From NCBI RefSeq assembly GCF_947648125.1, contig NZ_CANSMR010000019.1:1-64000 (forward strand): 64,000 bases of DNA, in the 5' to 3' direction. This document shows, piece by piece, positions 9,415-19,000 of the stretch; the stretch's first letter is position 1; each line of letters opens with the position of its first letter. A program made the position numbers and the translations under genes. The notes beneath the pieces are model-generated. The model did not search any database. It saw only the letters and a program-made list of their open reading frames with translations, and was not told the DNA's origin. This DNA comes from an uncultured Bradyrhizobium sp. GTDB lineage: Bacteria > Pseudomonadota > Alphaproteobacteria > Rhizobiales > Xanthobacteraceae.

Positions 9415-9881
9415 CTGCGACCACCGGGGGCAGCGCGGTTGAGCATCGTGTCAATGTCGACGAAGTCGTTGGTCACCGGCGGCGTCACCACGTTCTGCGG
9501 CACATGGCATTCGGTGCAGAAGAACCGGCGCGGCGATACCGAGGCGAGGAACTGGCCGTCACGATCCATGAAGTGGGTGATGCTGACCATCGGTGCCCGG
9601 GACTCGCCGGTGCGTGCGCGGGCATGGCAGGACAGGCATTTGTTGCCCTGGATGTCGACCTGATAGCCGTCGATCGAATGCGGGATGACGGGCGGCTGTT
9701 CGGGATAGTTGCGCACCTCCTTTTCGGAGCTGTTGCGCGGTCCCGTCATCGGCGGCGCCGGGCCTTCCTCGTTGAGCGGCGCCGGGCCGCGCAGGCCGGA
9801 GTTCAGCCCTTGGGCGGCAAGGGTGCCAGAGCCCGCGGCCAGGATCAGGAGGAGAAGCAGACTGCGGAATTTCATCATCAT
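9411..9881 (-). CDS. napB: NapB diheme cytochrome c subunit of periplasmic nitrate reductase
   Basis: 156 residues. The small electron-transfer subunit that feeds NapA. A signal peptide is visible ([22 protein letters not shown]), and two heme sites, CLSCH and CTECH. Start lies in the run ATGATGATGAAA; the first ATG (9881) overlaps the napA stop codon, so coupling is expected and the exact initiating codon is one of three. The frame is open far upstream inside napA, but that part is antiparallel-frame shadow. Followed by napC with a 4-bp overlap. Confidence 0.94.
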   Translation of the reverse strand: MMMKFRSLLLLLILAAGSGTLAAQGLNSGLRGPAPLNEEGPAPPMTGPRNSSEKEVRNYPEQPPVIPHSIDGYQVDIQGNKCLSCHARARTGESRAPMVSITHFMDRDGQFLASVSPRRFFCTECHVPQNVVTPPVTNDFVDIDTMLNRAAPGGRR

Positions 9882-12391
9882 GTCGTCGCCACCTTCTCGA
9901 TGCGGACGGCGCATTTCTTGTAATCGGTCTGTAGTGAAATCGGATCGGTGGCGTCGAGCGTCACCTTGTTGATGAGCTTCGACTCGTCGAACCAGGGCAC
10001 GAACACCAGTCCTCGCGGCGGCCGGTCGCGGCCGCGCGTTTCGAGCCGTGCGCGGATGAAGCCGCGGCGCGATTCGACCTTGACCTCGTCGCCGCGCCTG
10101 AGCTTGAGCTCCGTCGCATCGTCCGGGTGCATGAAGCAGACGGCCTCCGGAAATGCCTTGTAGAGCTCGGGCACGCGCCGCGTCATGGTGCCGGAATGCC
10201 AGTGCTCCAGCACACGGCCGGTCGACAGCCAGAACGGATAGTCGTTGTCGGGGGATTCCGCCGGCGGCTCGTAGGGCAGCGCGAAGATGCGCGCCTTGCC
10301 GTCCGGGAAGCCGTAGAACTGCACCTCGGCCCCCTGCCGCACATAGGGATCGAGACCTTCGCGGAAGCGCCAGCGGGTTTCCTGGCCGTTGACGACCGGC
10401 CAGCGCAATCCGCGAACCTGATGATAGGTGTCGAACGGTGCCAGATCGTGGCCGTGACCGCGGCCGAACGAGGCGTACTCCTCGAACAGTCCCTTGTGCA
10501 CGTAGAAGCCGAATGCCTTGGACTCGTCGTTGGCGTAGCCGGCCTCGATGTCGGTGACGGGAAATTTGTCGACCTCGCCGTTGCGGAACAGGATGTCGAA
10601 CAGCGTCTTGCCGCGATATTCCGGCTTCTTCGCCAGCAATTCCTCCGGCCAGACCTCCTCGACCTTGAAGCGCTTGGAGAACTCCATCACCTGCCAGAGG
10701 TCCGAGCGCGCCTCGCCCGGCGCCGAGACTAGCTGGTGCCACATGTGGGTGCGGCGTTCGGCATTGCCGTAGGCGCCTTCCTTTTCGACCCACATCGCCG
10801 TCGGCAGCACGAGATCGGCGGCGAGCGCAGTTACCGTCGGATAGGCGTCCGACACGACGATGAAGTTCTCGGGATTGCGGTAGCCGGGATAGGTCTCCTC
10901 ATTGGCGTTGGCGCCGCCCTGCAGGTTGTTGTTGACCTGGATCCAGTAGGCGTTGAGCAGTCCGTCCTTGAGCATGCGGTTCTGCAGGACCGCGTGGTAG
11001 CCGGGCTTGTCCGGGATGGTGCCCTCGGGAAGCTTCCAGATGTGCTCGGCCTTGTCGCGGTGCTCCTTGTTGGTCACCACCATGTCGGCCGGCAGGCGAT
11101 GAGAGAAGGTGCCGACTTCACGTGCCGTGCCGCACGCCGAGGGCTGGCCGGTCAGCGAGAACGGGCTGTTGCCGGCTTCGGAGATCTTTCCGGTCAGGAG
11201 ATGGATGTTGTAGACGAGGTTGTTGCACCAGACGCCACGCGTGTGCTGGTTGAAGCCCATGGTCCAGAAGCTCGTGACCTTGACCTTCGGGTCGGCATAG
11301 ATCTCGGCGAGCGCCTCCAGGCGATTGAGCGGCACGCCGGACATCTCTGCGGCCTTTTCCAGCGTATAGTCGGCGAGGAACTTGACGTAGTCGTCGTAGC
11401 TCATGTCGGTGGCGTCGCCGGCCTTGGCGCGCCCGGTCGCTTTCTTCTCCAGTGGATGTTCCGGGCGCAGGCCGTAGCCGATGTCGGTCTGCCCCCGCTT
11501 GAAAACCGTATGCTTGCCGACGAAGTCTCGGTTGACCCGACCGGTCTTGACGATGTGATTGGCGATCGCGTTGAGCAGATAAAGGTCGGTCTGAGGCTTG
11601 AACACCAGCCCGATGTCGGCGAGGTCGAACGAGCGGTGCTCGAATGTCGACAGCACGGCCACGCGCACATGCGGCGCGGAGAGCCTGCGGTCGGCGACCC
11701 GGGTCCACAGGATCGGGTGCATCTCGGCCATGTTCGAGCCCCATAGCACGAATGCGTCCGCGGCCTCGATGTCGTCGTAGCAGCCCATCGGCTCATCGAT
11801 GCCGAAGGTGCGCATGAAGCCGGCCGCCGCGGAGGCCATGCAGTGGCGGGCATTGGGGTCGATATTGTTGGAGCGGAAGCCCGCCTTGAACAGCTTCAAG
11901 GCGGCGTAGCCTTCCCAGATCGTCCACTGGCCGGACCCGAACATCCCGATGCCGCTCGGCCCGCGCTTCTTCAGCGCCGCCTTGTACTTCTCGGCCATCA
12001 CGTCGAAGGCCTCGTCCCACGACACCGGGGTGAACTCGCCGTTCTTGTCGAACTTGCCGTTCGTCTTGCGCAGCATCGGCTGCGTCAGGCGGTCATGGCC
12101 GTACATGATCTTGGACAGGAAATAGCCCTTGACGCAGTTGAGCCCGCGATTGACCTCCGACTTGATATCGCCATGGGTAGCGACGACGCGGTTGTCCTTG
12201 GTCGCCACCATCACGCTGCAACCGGTGCCGCAGAAGCGGCATGGCGCCTTGTCCCATTTCAACTCGCTCTCGCCGCGATCGGTGACGAGATTGGCAGCGC
12301 TGGCAGCAACCGGCAGTCCGCCTGCCATGGCGGCCATGGCTGCGGCCTCCAGTTTCAGCACCTGGCGGCGATCAAGCTTGGATGCGGTCAT
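9878..12391 (-). CDS. napA: NapA catalytic subunit of periplasmic nitrate reductase
   Basis: 837 residues, normal length. Reduces nitrate to nitrite in the periplasm with a bis-MGD molybdenum site and one [4Fe-4S] cluster. Tat signal: DRRQVLK at residues 7-13 followed by an alanine-rich stretch. Cluster cysteines C51, C54, C58 and C86 (CRFCGTGC ... NCVKGY), and the probable Mo ligand Cys184 in ARHCMASA. It is preceded by napD, its Tat-signal-binding chaperone, and overlaps napB. In Bradyrhizobium Nap is the respiratory nitrate reductase used for denitrification and microaerobic growth; that role is inferred here from the family and the FixK-type box upstream. Confidence 0.98.
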   Translation of the reverse strand: MTASKLDRRQVLKLEAAAMAAMAGGLPVAASAANLVTDRGESELKWDKAPCRFCGTGCSVMVATKDNRVVATHGDIKSEVNRGLNCVKGYFLSKIMYGHDRLTQPMLRKTNGKFDKNGEFTPVSWDEAFDVMAEKYKAALKKRGPSGIGMFGSGQWTIWEGYAALKLFKAGFRSNNIDPNARHCMASAAAGFMRTFGIDEPMGCYDDIEAADAFVLWGSNMAEMHPILWTRVADRRLSAPHVRVAVLSTFEHRSFDLADIGLVFKPQTDLYLLNAIANHIVKTGRVNRDFVGKHTVFKRGQTDIGYGLRPEHPLEKKATGRAKAGDATDMSYDDYVKFLADYTLEKAAEMSGVPLNRLEALAEIYADPKVKVTSFWTMGFNQHTRGVWCNNLVYNIHLLTGKISEAGNSPFSLTGQPSACGTAREVGTFSHRLPADMVVTNKEHRDKAEHIWKLPEGTIPDKPGYHAVLQNRMLKDGLLNAYWIQVNNNLQGGANANEETYPGYRNPENFIVVSDAYPTVTALAADLVLPTAMWVEKEGAYGNAERRTHMWHQLVSAPGEARSDLWQVMEFSKRFKVEEVWPEELLAKKPEYRGKTLFDILFRNGEVDKFPVTDIEAGYANDESKAFGFYVHKGLFEEYASFGRGHGHDLAPFDTYHQVRGLRWPVVNGQETRWRFREGLDPYVRQGAEVQFYGFPDGKARIFALPYEPPAESPDNDYPFWLSTGRVLEHWHSGTMTRRVPELYKAFPEAVCFMHPDDATELKLRRGDEVKVESRRGFIRARLETRGRDRPPRGLVFVPWFDESKLINKVTLDATDPISLQTDYKKCAVRIEKVATT

Positions 12392-12433
12392 GATGCGTCT
12401 CTCTTGTGGCGTATCGGACTTGTAGACAGGAGA

Positions 12434-12760
12434 TCAGGCGCCGGCGACGCCAAGGGCATGGAAGACCAGCGAAGCCGAGTAGACGTCGGGCAGCGTGCTG
12501 ATCGCGTTGAGCGTCGTCCCGAGCGAGCCGGCATCGGGCGCATCGACCACGACGACGAGTTTTCCCCTGATGTCGCGCTGGTAGATTTCGCAGCCCGCGA
12601 GCGCGGTGATGGCGTGCTCGGCCGAGGCGAGGCGCTCGGGGCGCACCTGCACCAGGATGCTCGCGATCTCGCCCCCCGGTGGGGCGACCACCCGCTCGAC
12701 CTGGGGCAACTGGCCCGTGATGAGGGCTCGGCGATCGATGTTTGTGTGAGGTCTGATCAT
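12434..12760 (-). CDS. napD: NapD chaperone for NapA maturation
   Basis: 108 residues with the small ferredoxin-like NapD fold: EIASILVQVRPERLASAEHAITAL and GKLVVVVDAPDAGSLGTTLNAISTLPDVYSASLVFH. NapD binds the twin-arginine signal peptide of NapA and holds it until the molybdenum cofactor is inserted. It is cytoplasmic, with no signal peptide. It lies between napE (28 bp) and napA (42 bp) on the same strand, the standard order. Confidence 0.93.
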   Translation of the reverse strand: MIRPHTNIDRRALITGQLPQVERVVAPPGGEIASILVQVRPERLASAEHAITALAGCEIYQRDIRGKLVVVVDAPDAGSLGTTLNAISTLPDVYSASLVFHALGVAGA

Positions 12761-12788
12761 GGTGGACCGCCGTTCTTGAATGGGCTGT

Positions 12789-12974
12789 TTAGTAGTGCGC
12801 AGGCGGGCCGGGCGGGCCCGTCATCATCTGGTAGATCCACACCGCAAGGCCGTAGCTGCCGACCGTGGCGACCGCCAGGGCGGGCATCACCACCGCGGTG
12901 AGGAACAGGAACGCAAAAATTTCCATGCGCCTGCGGCGCGGCCGCGCGCGCGTGCTGTCGCCTGTGGCCGACAT
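12789..12974 (-). CDS. napE: NapE small membrane protein
   Basis: 61 residues with one membrane helix (EIFAFLFLTAVVMPALAVATVGSYGLAVWIYQM), matching NapE. Its role in nitrate reduction is not established in the family. I place the start at the ATG 12974 (MSATGDSTRARPRRRR); a longer frame reaches 13076 but would run through the promoter region. First gene of napEDABC. The 386-bp divergent gap upstream holds the FixK-type box and the promoter of the monooxygenase gene at 13361. Confidence 0.9.
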   Translation of the reverse strand: MSATGDSTRARPRRRRMEIFAFLFLTAVVMPALAVATVGSYGLAVWIYQMMTGPPGPPAHY

Positions 12975-13053
12975 GCGTCGTCTCGCTGGGATTATGTGGG
13001 GGAAAGGCCTCGTTGCCTTCCTCAGAAAGTAACGATTGAGCCGGAGAATAGCA

Positions 13054-13067
13054 CTGATCCAGATCAA
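13054..13067 (-). promoter_or_regulatory. FixK/FNR-type box in front of napEDABC
   Basis: On the minus strand the sequence reads TTGATCTGGATCAG, one mismatch from the FNR/FixK palindrome TTGAT-N4-ATCAA. Its centre is about 86 bp upstream of the napE start codon, leaving room for a transcription start 40 bp downstream of the box, as for class II activation. FixK2 control of nap genes is known in Bradyrhizobium; here it is inferred from the site alone. Confidence 0.75.
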
Positions 13068-13360
13068 TGCGCGCAAAAATTACAATCCTCCAGGAGCGAT
13101 TCGGATGCGGCAAAGAGCGTCGCTGGAGGCTGGGCAGGGCAGCAGACCGAAGGGCGTGTCTTGTCAGGCGAAATTCACCGACGCGGGCATCCGTTTACCG
13201 GACGCAATACGTTGGTGCCGTGCGTAGCGCACTCGTCGCGGATCAGTAATGATGGAGCGTCGCGCGCCAATCCGTCTCGTCTGGCGAAATTCGGCGAGCT
13301 GGACTCGGTTTCCCACCGCAATACACTGAGACCAATAACAAACGCCCGGGAGAAAAACTG

Positions 13361-14566
13361 ATGAAATTCGGCATCTTCTACGAGCTGCAACTGCCGCGCC
13401 CCTGGAACGACGGCGACGAGCTCCGGCTCTACCAGAACGCGCTGACGCAATTGGAGACCGCCGACCGGCTCGGCTACGATTATGCGTGGGTCGTCGAGCA
13501 TCATTTCCTCGAGGAATATTCGCACTCGCCGGCACCGGAATCCTTCCTCGCCGCCGCGAGCCAGCGCACCAGGAATATCCGGCTCGGCCACGGCATCTTC
13601 CAGCTCACCACCAACCATCCCGCGCGCGTTGCCGAGCGCGTCGCGGTGCTCGATCTGCTCTCCAACGGCCGTTGTGAATTCGGCATGGGCGAGAGCGCCT
13701 CGATCACCGAGCTGACGCCGTTCGGCCGCGACATGGAGACCAAGCGCGAGGTGTTCGAGGAGGCGGTCAGTGCGATCTTCCCGATGTTCACCAAGGTCGG
13801 CACCGAACATCACGGCAAATATTTCGACATCCCGCTGCGCAATGTCGTGCCGAAGCCGGTGCAGAAGCCGCATCCGCCGCTCTGGATGGCGTGCTCGCAA
13901 CTGCCGACGATCGAACGTGCCGGGCAGAACGGATTTGGCGCGCTCGGCTTCCAGTTCGTCAGCGCCGAGGCGGCACATGCCTGGGTGCACGCCTATTACA
14001 ACGCGATCACCAAGCGGCTGAAGAAGCTCGCCGACTACGAAATCAATCCCAACATGGCGCTGGTCTCGTTCTTCATGTGCGCCGAGACCGATGAAGAGGC
14101 GCGCAAGCGCGCCGACGGTGCGACCTTCTTCCAGTTCGCGCTGCGCTACTATGGCCAGGCACAGAACCGGCAGCGCCCGGCGCCCGGCACCGTCAACATG
14201 TGGGACGAGTACAACAAGTGGAAGCGCGAGAATCCCGAGGCGCAGGAGGCCGCATTGCGCGGCGGCCTGATCGGTTCGCCGGAAACAATCGCTAAGAAGC
14301 TGCGGCGCTTCCGCGCCTCGCACATCGATCAGGTGATCCTGCTCAACCAGGCCGGCAAGAACACCCATGAGCACATCTGCGAGTCGCTCGAGCTGTTTGG
14401 GAAAGAGGTGATGCCCGAGTTCCAGCACGATCCCGAGCACGATGCCTGGAAGAAGGGTGTGCTTGACGGCTCGATCCAGCTCGAGGAGATCGACACCCAA
14501 GCGTTCTCGGATCGCTATGGCAAACTCGCGGTCAATGTCGGTCCGAAGACCGCAGCCGCCGGCTGA
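13361..14566 (+). CDS. Luciferase-like (LLM class) flavin-dependent monooxygenase
   Basis: 401 residues of the bacterial luciferase fold: MKFGIFYELQLPRPW, the YDYAWVVEHHFLEEYSHSPAPE and IRLGHGIFQLTTNHPARVAERVAVLDLLSNGR segments typical of LLM enzymes. Such enzymes use FMNH2 and O2; the reductant could come from the flavin reductase at 19860-20450. Start ATG at 13361 follows GGGAG. It lies 420 bp upstream of the sulfonate operon on the same strand, behind a repeat and a strong terminator, so it is a separate transcript. Substrate unknown; a link to sulfonate or other carbon-sulfur metabolism is only suggested by position. Confidence 0.85.
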   Translation: MKFGIFYELQLPRPWNDGDELRLYQNALTQLETADRLGYDYAWVVEHHFLEEYSHSPAPESFLAAASQRTRNIRLGHGIFQLTTNHPARVAERVAVLDLLSNGRCEFGMGESASITELTPFGRDMETKREVFEEAVSAIFPMFTKVGTEHHGKYFDIPLRNVVPKPVQKPHPPLWMACSQLPTIERAGQNGFGALGFQFVSAEAAHAWVHAYYNAITKRLKKLADYEINPNMALVSFFMCAETDEEARKRADGATFFQFALRYYGQAQNRQRPAPGTVNMWDEYNKWKRENPEAQEAALRGGLIGSPETIAKKLRRFRASHIDQVILLNQAGKNTHEHICESLELFGKEVMPEFQHDPEHDAWKKGVLDGSIQLEEIDTQAFSDRYGKLAVNVGPKTAAAG

Positions 14567-14606
14567 TCGAGAGCAGTAGCTTGAATAGGTGCGGCCGCGT
14601 GTTCGG

Positions 14607-14730
14607 TCCACCTCTCCCCAACGGGGAGAGGTCGATTTGCGCAGCAAATCGGGTGAGGGGCCGCAGCTCCCGCGAGAGACTGTGACCCCTCACCCGGCGC
14701 TGCGCGCCGACCTCTCCCAAGGGAGAGGTG
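14607..14730. repeat. Intergenic palindromic repeat (CCTCTCCCC...GGGAGAGG type)
   Basis: Nested inverted repeats: CCACCTCTCCCC... and ...CCCAAGGGAGAGGTG form the outer arms, with CGATTTGCGCAGCAAATCG and CCTCACCCGGCGCTGCGCGC inside. This is a dispersed intergenic element type common in Bradyrhizobium. It could fold into a long hairpin behind the monooxygenase gene. Confidence 0.7.
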
Positions 14731-14851
14731 ACCTACCGACGTTGCTTGAGATTGCTCTAATCTCATCGCGTTTGGTCCTGTGCAGCCACCTCGCGATCGC
14801 GTGAAGAAAATAATTCGCTACGCGCGACCTGCGCCTTAAACGAAACGACAC

Positions 14852-14888
14852 GCGCGATGCCTGCACCGAAGTGCAGGCATCGCTATTT
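14852..14888 (+). terminator. Very strong rho-independent terminator ahead of the sulfonate operon
   Basis: A perfect 12-bp stem (GCGATGCCTGCA / TGCAGGCATCGC) with a six-base loop is followed by TATTTTT. It is on the plus strand, 286 bp after the monooxygenase stop and about 100 bp before the first binding-protein gene. It can end the upstream transcript, an unannotated short RNA, or act as an attenuator in the ssu leader. Confidence 0.85.
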
Positions 14889-14986
14889 TTGTGCGGTGCT
14901 CGACAGCTTCATTCGCGCGCCCCATCATCCTGACAACGCATGATCTTGCAGCGCGATAGCGCGCGTGATCGTCAGGAGATTTTGGA

Positions 14987-15937
14987 ATGAAGCGTCGTGA
15001 ATTCCTCCAGCTGTCGCTTGCCACAGCCGCTGCCGCTGCACTGTCGCGGCAGGCACAGGCACAGGCGGACGCTAAGGAAATTCGTATCGGCTACCAGAAG
15101 AACGGCGTGCTCGTTATCACGCGCCAGCGTGAGGCTTTGGAAAATCATTTCAAGCCACAGGGCGTCAACGTGAAATGGGTCGAGTTCTCCTCGGGCCCGC
15201 CGATGATGGAGGCGATGAATGTCGGCAGCGTCGATTACGGCGCGGTCGGCGATTCCCCGCCGATCTTCGCCCAGGCCGCGGGCGCGGCCATCGTCTATGC
15301 CGCGGCGCAGCCGATCATGAACGGGTCGGGCGTCTTGGTGCCGCAGCATTCTGCGATCACCACCATCGCCGATCTCAAGGGCAAGCGCATCGGCTTCACC
15401 AAGGGATCCAGCGCGCATAACGTCGTGATCCAGACGTTGGAGAAGGCCGGGCTGACCTATGAGGACATCACGCCGGTCTATCTGACGCCGCCGGACGCCG
15501 GCCCCGCCTTTGCCAATGGCGGCATCGATGCCTGGGCGATCTGGGATCCATATTTCGCGATCGCCGAGACCAGGCAGAACGGCCGCATTCTTGTCAACAG
15601 CCGCGACGTTACCAAGACCAACGCGTTCTACATCGCCAACCGCGACTTCGCGCGGAATCGCGGTGCGATCCTGCAGCAGATCGTCGATGTCACGGCATCG
15701 ACGGCGAAATGGGCAGAGGCGCATCCCGATGACGTCGCGAAATCGCTGGCAGCGGTCACCGGCGTGCCGCTCGATATCCAGACCATCGCGGCGCGGCGGG
15801 CGGGATTCTCGGTCGGCCCCGTGACCGACGACATCATTGCGACCCAGCAGGGCGTCGCCGACCGCTTCTTCAAGCTCGGCCTGATCCCGAAGCAGATCGC
15901 GATCCGCGACATCGTCTGGCGCAACACCCAGACCTGA
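14987..15937 (+). CDS. ssuA: Aliphatic sulfonate ABC transporter, substrate-binding protein (first copy)
   Basis: 316 residues. Periplasmic binding protein of the SsuA/TauA/nitrate family: [55 protein letters not shown]. The N-terminus MKRREFLQLSLATAAAAALSRQAQAQA is a signal peptide with a twin-arginine-like RREFLQ motif. Start ATG 14987 is preceded by AGGAG. It is first in the operon ssuA-ssuA2-ssuD-ssuC-ssuB-flavin reductase. The second copy follows 39 bp downstream and is clearly homologous; the pair may widen substrate range. Sulfonate specificity is inferred from the neighbouring SsuD. Confidence 0.9.
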   Translation: MKRREFLQLSLATAAAAALSRQAQAQADAKEIRIGYQKNGVLVITRQREALENHFKPQGVNVKWVEFSSGPPMMEAMNVGSVDYGAVGDSPPIFAQAAGAAIVYAAAQPIMNGSGVLVPQHSAITTIADLKGKRIGFTKGSSAHNVVIQTLEKAGLTYEDITPVYLTPPDAGPAFANGGIDAWAIWDPYFAIAETRQNGRILVNSRDVTKTNAFYIANRDFARNRGAILQQIVDVTASTAKWAEAHPDDVAKSLAAVTGVPLDIQTIAARRAGFSVGPVTDDIIATQQGVADRFFKLGLIPKQIAIRDIVWRNTQT

Positions 15938-15976
15938 TCGACGCGCCTTGGTCAATTCAATGCAGAGGACATTCCC

Positions 15977-16930
15977 ATGACGCGTTTATTTCGACGCTGG
16001 GTTGCCCGCGCGGTGCTCTCGGTCAGTATCGTCGCGGCGACCGTCGGCGCCTCCTACGGCCAGGAGAAAGTCGTCCGCATCGGCTATCAGAAGTACGGCA
16101 AGCTGGTGCTGCTGAAGAGCAAGGGCTCGCTCGAGGAGAAGCTGAAATCGGTTGGCACCAAGGTGGTGTGGACCGAGTTTCCGTCGGGGCCGCCGCTGCT
16201 TGAAGCGCTCAATGTCGGTGCGATCGATTTCGGCAACACCGGCGAAGCGCCGCCGATCTTCGCGCAGGCCGCCGGAGCGCCGATCCAGTATGTCGCCTAT
16301 GAGCCGCCGGCGCCGAAAGGCGAGGCGATCCTGGTGCCGAAGGACAGCCCGATCAAGTCGGTCGCCGATCTCAGGGGCAAGAAGGTCGCGCTGAACAAGG
16401 GCTCCAACGTCCATTATCTGCTGGTGAAGGCGCTGGAGAAAGCCGGCGTCAAATATTCCGAGATCGAGCCGGTGTTCCTGGCGCCGGCCGATGCGCGCGC
16501 GGCGTTCGAGCGCGGCGCGGTCGATGCCTGGGTGATCTGGGATCCGTTCCAGGCCGCCGCGGAGGCTGCGACCGGCGCGCGCACCATTGCCGACGGCACC
16601 GGCATCGTCGCGAACTATCAGTTCTACTTCGCCTCGAAGAAGTTTTTGCAGACCGATCCGAAGATCGTCGAGCTCGTGCTGGCGCAGCTGAGCGAGGTCG
16701 ATGACTGGGCCAAGGGCGACATCCACGCCGTCGCCGAACAGCTCGCGCCGAGCATCGGCCTGTCGGTGCCGGTGGTGGAGGTCGCGCTGAAGCGGCAGGC
16801 CTATGGCATCAAGCTGGTCACCGACACCGTCATCGCGGATCAGCAACAGGTCGCCGACACGTTCTTCGCGCTCGGCCTGATCCCCAAACATATCAAGATT
16901 TCCGACGTCGCATGGAGACCGGGCACGTGA
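15977..16930 (+). CDS. ssuA: Aliphatic sulfonate ABC transporter, substrate-binding protein (second copy)
   Basis: 317 residues, same fold and same motifs as the previous gene ([58 protein letters not shown]), and the shared WVIWDPF in the hinge region. It has an ordinary Sec-type signal peptide ([22 protein letters not shown]) and no twin-arginine-like motif, unlike its upstream paralogue. Its stop codon overlaps the likely GTG start of ssuD, so the two are translationally coupled. Two different export routes for paralogous binding proteins of one transporter would be unusual and need testing. Confidence 0.9.
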   Translation: MTRLFRRWVARAVLSVSIVAATVGASYGQEKVVRIGYQKYGKLVLLKSKGSLEEKLKSVGTKVVWTEFPSGPPLLEALNVGAIDFGNTGEAPPIFAQAAGAPIQYVAYEPPAPKGEAILVPKDSPIKSVADLRGKKVALNKGSNVHYLLVKALEKAGVKYSEIEPVFLAPADARAAFERGAVDAWVIWDPFQAAAEAATGARTIADGTGIVANYQFYFASKKFLQTDPKIVELVLAQLSEVDDWAKGDIHAVAEQLAPSIGLSVPVVEVALKRQAYGIKLVTDTVIADQQQVADTFFALGLIPKHIKISDVAWRPGT

Positions 16931-18093
16931 GCACCCCAACCAACGCCAACATCCTCTGGTTCCTGCCGACCCACGGCGACAGCCGCTATCTCGGCACGTC
17001 GATCGGCGGCCGTGAGGTGAACTTCAACTATCTGCGCCAGATCGCACAGGCCGCGGACCAGCTCGGCTATTACGGCGTGCTGCTGCCGACCGGGCGGAGC
17101 TGCGAGGATTCCTGGGTGGTGGCCTCGGCCGTCGCGCCCTGGACCGAGCGCCTGCGCTATCTGGTGGCGGTCAGGCCCGGCCTGCAGTCGCCGAGCGTTG
17201 CCGCCCGCATGACCGCGACCTTGGACCGGCTGTCGAACGGTCGTCTCTTGATCAACGTCGTCACCGGCGGCGATCCGATCGAGAACAAGGGCGACGGCAT
17301 CTTCCTCGACCACGACGAGCGCTACGCGGTGACGCGCGAGTTCCTCAACGTCTATAGCGATCTGCTCGCGGGCAAGACGGTCAATGTCGAAGGCCAGCAC
17401 ATCCGGATCGAGGATGGCCGCCTGCTGTTCAATCCGGTGCAGTCGCCGCGCCCGCCGCTGTATTTCGGCGGCTCGTCGGACGCCGGCATCGACGTCGCGG
17501 TCGACACCGTCGACAAGTATCTGACCTGGGGCGAGCCGCCGGCGCAGGTCGCCGAGAAGATCGCCAAGGTGAAGGCCGTCGCCGCGCAACGCGGCCGCAA
17601 GCTGTCGTTCGGCATCCGCCTGCATGTGATCGTGCGCGAGACCAACGCGGAGGCCTGGAAGGCCGCCGACGAACTGATCCAGTACGTCACCGACGACACC
17701 ATTGTTGCCGCGCAGAAGATCTTTGCGCGGATGGATTCAGTCGGCCAGCAGCGCATGGCGCAGCTGCATGGCGGACGGCGCGACAAGCTCGAGATCAGCC
17801 CGAACCTCTGGGCCGGCGTCGGCCTGGTGCGCGGCGGGGCCGGCACCGCGCTGGTCGGCGATCCCCAGACCGTCGCCGCGCGCATCAAGGAGTATCAGGA
17901 CGTCGGCGTCGATACCTTCATCATGTCGGGCTACCCGCATCTCGAGGAAGCCTATCGGTTCGCCGAACTGGTGTTCCCGCTGCTGTCGCTGGCGCAGCCC
18001 GGCAACGTGACGCCGATCCGCGTCAACACCGGGCCGTTCGGTGAGACCATCGGCAACGACTACCGTCCGCAGAAGCAGGCATCGCAATCATGA
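16927..18093 (+). CDS. ssuD: FMNH2-dependent alkanesulfonate monooxygenase SsuD
   Basis: 388 residues. SsuD cleaves alkanesulfonates to aldehyde and sulfite with FMNH2 and O2 in the cytoplasm. Family sequence is clear: [71 protein letters not shown] prefer the GTG at 16927, which overlaps the ssuA stop as GTGA and has GGAGA nine bases upstream; the ATG at 16912 is possible and would add five residues. It overlaps ssuC by ATGA. Flavin is likely supplied by the reductase two genes downstream. Confidence 0.94.
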   Translation: MSTPTNANILWFLPTHGDSRYLGTSIGGREVNFNYLRQIAQAADQLGYYGVLLPTGRSCEDSWVVASAVAPWTERLRYLVAVRPGLQSPSVAARMTATLDRLSNGRLLINVVTGGDPIENKGDGIFLDHDERYAVTREFLNVYSDLLAGKTVNVEGQHIRIEDGRLLFNPVQSPRPPLYFGGSSDAGIDVAVDTVDKYLTWGEPPAQVAEKIAKVKAVAAQRGRKLSFGIRLHVIVRETNAEAWKAADELIQYVTDDTIVAAQKIFARMDSVGQQRMAQLHGGRRDKLEISPNLWAGVGLVRGGAGTALVGDPQTVAARIKEYQDVGVDTFIMSGYPHLEEAYRFAELVFPLLSLAQPGNVTPIRVNTGPFGETIGNDYRPQKQASQS

Positions 18094-18998
18094 GCTTGAT
18101 CGATTCACTCCCGCGTCGCAAAGCGTTTTCAAGCGAAGTGGATGCCGGTTCGCGTGAAGAAAACGCGTCAAAACAAAAATCTGGAGCTCCGTTCCGATCC
18201 CATCGGAACGGAAACAGCTCCAGCGCGCCGAAACTCCCCAAGGTCGACGGGCTGATCCCCTGGATCGTGCCGCTTGCCATCGTGCTGGTCTGGCAGCTTG
18301 CCTGCGTCACCGGCTTTGTTCCTTCGCGCGTGTTGCCGGCGCCGACCGATGTCGCACTGGCTGGTTGGAAACTATTGCTATCCGGCGAACTGGTCCGCAA
18401 CATCTGGGTCAGCTTCTGGCGCGCGTCGATCGGCTTTGTGATCGGTGGCGGCATCGGCTTCGCGTTCGGGCTCGCCAACGGGCTGTCGCAGCTGTCGGCG
18501 AAGCTCACCGACACCACGCTGCAGATGGTGCGCAACATCCCGCATCTGGCGCTGATCCCGCTCGTCATCCTGTGGTTCGGCATCGACGAGTCGGCAAAGC
18601 TGTTCCTGGTCGCGCTCGGCGTGTTCTTCCCGATCTATCTCAACACGCTGCACGGCATCCGCACCGTCGATCCGCAGCTGATCGAGATGGGCCGCATCTA
18701 CGGCATGACCGACGGCGAGCTGTTCCGCCGGGTGATCTTCCCGGGCGCGCTGCCCTCGATCTTCGTCGGGCTACGCTTTGCGCTCGGCATCATGTGGCTG
18801 ACGCTGATCGTCGCCGAGACCATCGCGGCCTCGTCGGGCCTCGGCTACATGGCGATGCAGGCGCGCGAATTCATGCTGATCGACGTCGTCGTGCTCTCGA
18901 TCCTGATCTACGCCTTGCTCGGCAAGCTCGCCGACAGCGCCTCGCGGGCGCTGGAGCGGCTGACCCTGTCGTGGCACCCCGCCTTCCAGAAGAAGTGA
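18090..18998 (+). CDS. ssuC: Sulfonate ABC transporter permease SsuC with a repeat-encoded N-terminus
   Basis: 302 residues. Inner-membrane permease of the sulfonate importer, with about six membrane helices and the ABC-permease loop [31 protein letters not shown]. The start overlaps ssuD (ATGA). Residues about 10-45, before the first membrane helix ([16 protein letters not shown]), are encoded by a dispersed genomic repeat (18117-18223) that is normally intergenic; this stretch is polar and unlike permease N-termini. The frame is kept, so the protein should be functional with a longer cytoplasmic tail. An internal start after the repeat cannot be excluded, but no good ribosome site is visible. 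Confidence 0.93.
   Translation: MSLIDSLPRRKAFSSEVDAGSREENASKQKSGAPFRSHRNGNSSSAPKLPKVDGLIPWIVPLAIVLVWQLACVTGFVPSRVLPAPTDVALAGWKLLLSGELVRNIWVSFWRASIGFVIGGGIGFAFGLANGLSQLSAKLTDTTLQMVRNIPHLALIPLVILWFGIDESAKLFLVALGVFFPIYLNTLHGIRTVDPQLIEMGRIYGMTDGELFRRVIFPGALPSIFVGLRFALGIMWLTLIVAETIAASSGLGYMAMQAREFMLIDVVVLSILIYALLGKLADSASRALERLTLSWHPAFQKK
18117..18223 (+). repeat. Dispersed palindromic repeat inserted inside the ssuC coding sequence
   Basis: The block runs from CGCAAAGCGTTTTCAAGCG through GTGGATGCCGGTTCGCGTG, AAAACGCGTCAAAACAAAAA and ends in the hairpin CTGGAGCTCCGTTCCGATCC / CATCGGAACGGAAACAGCTCCAG (18181-18223). I recognise this as a repeat found in many Bradyrhizobium, Rhodopseudomonas and Nitrobacter intergenic regions. 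Here it lies between the start codon and the first membrane helix of SsuC and is translated in frame, which is the reverse of its usual position. Confidence 0.8.
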
Positions 18999-19000
18999 GA

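Noticed and set aside
9882-10793. Long open frame extending napB upstream on the minus strand
   Set aside because: It lies entirely within napA in another frame, has Arg/Gly-rich composition and no family match; napB starts at the signal peptide.
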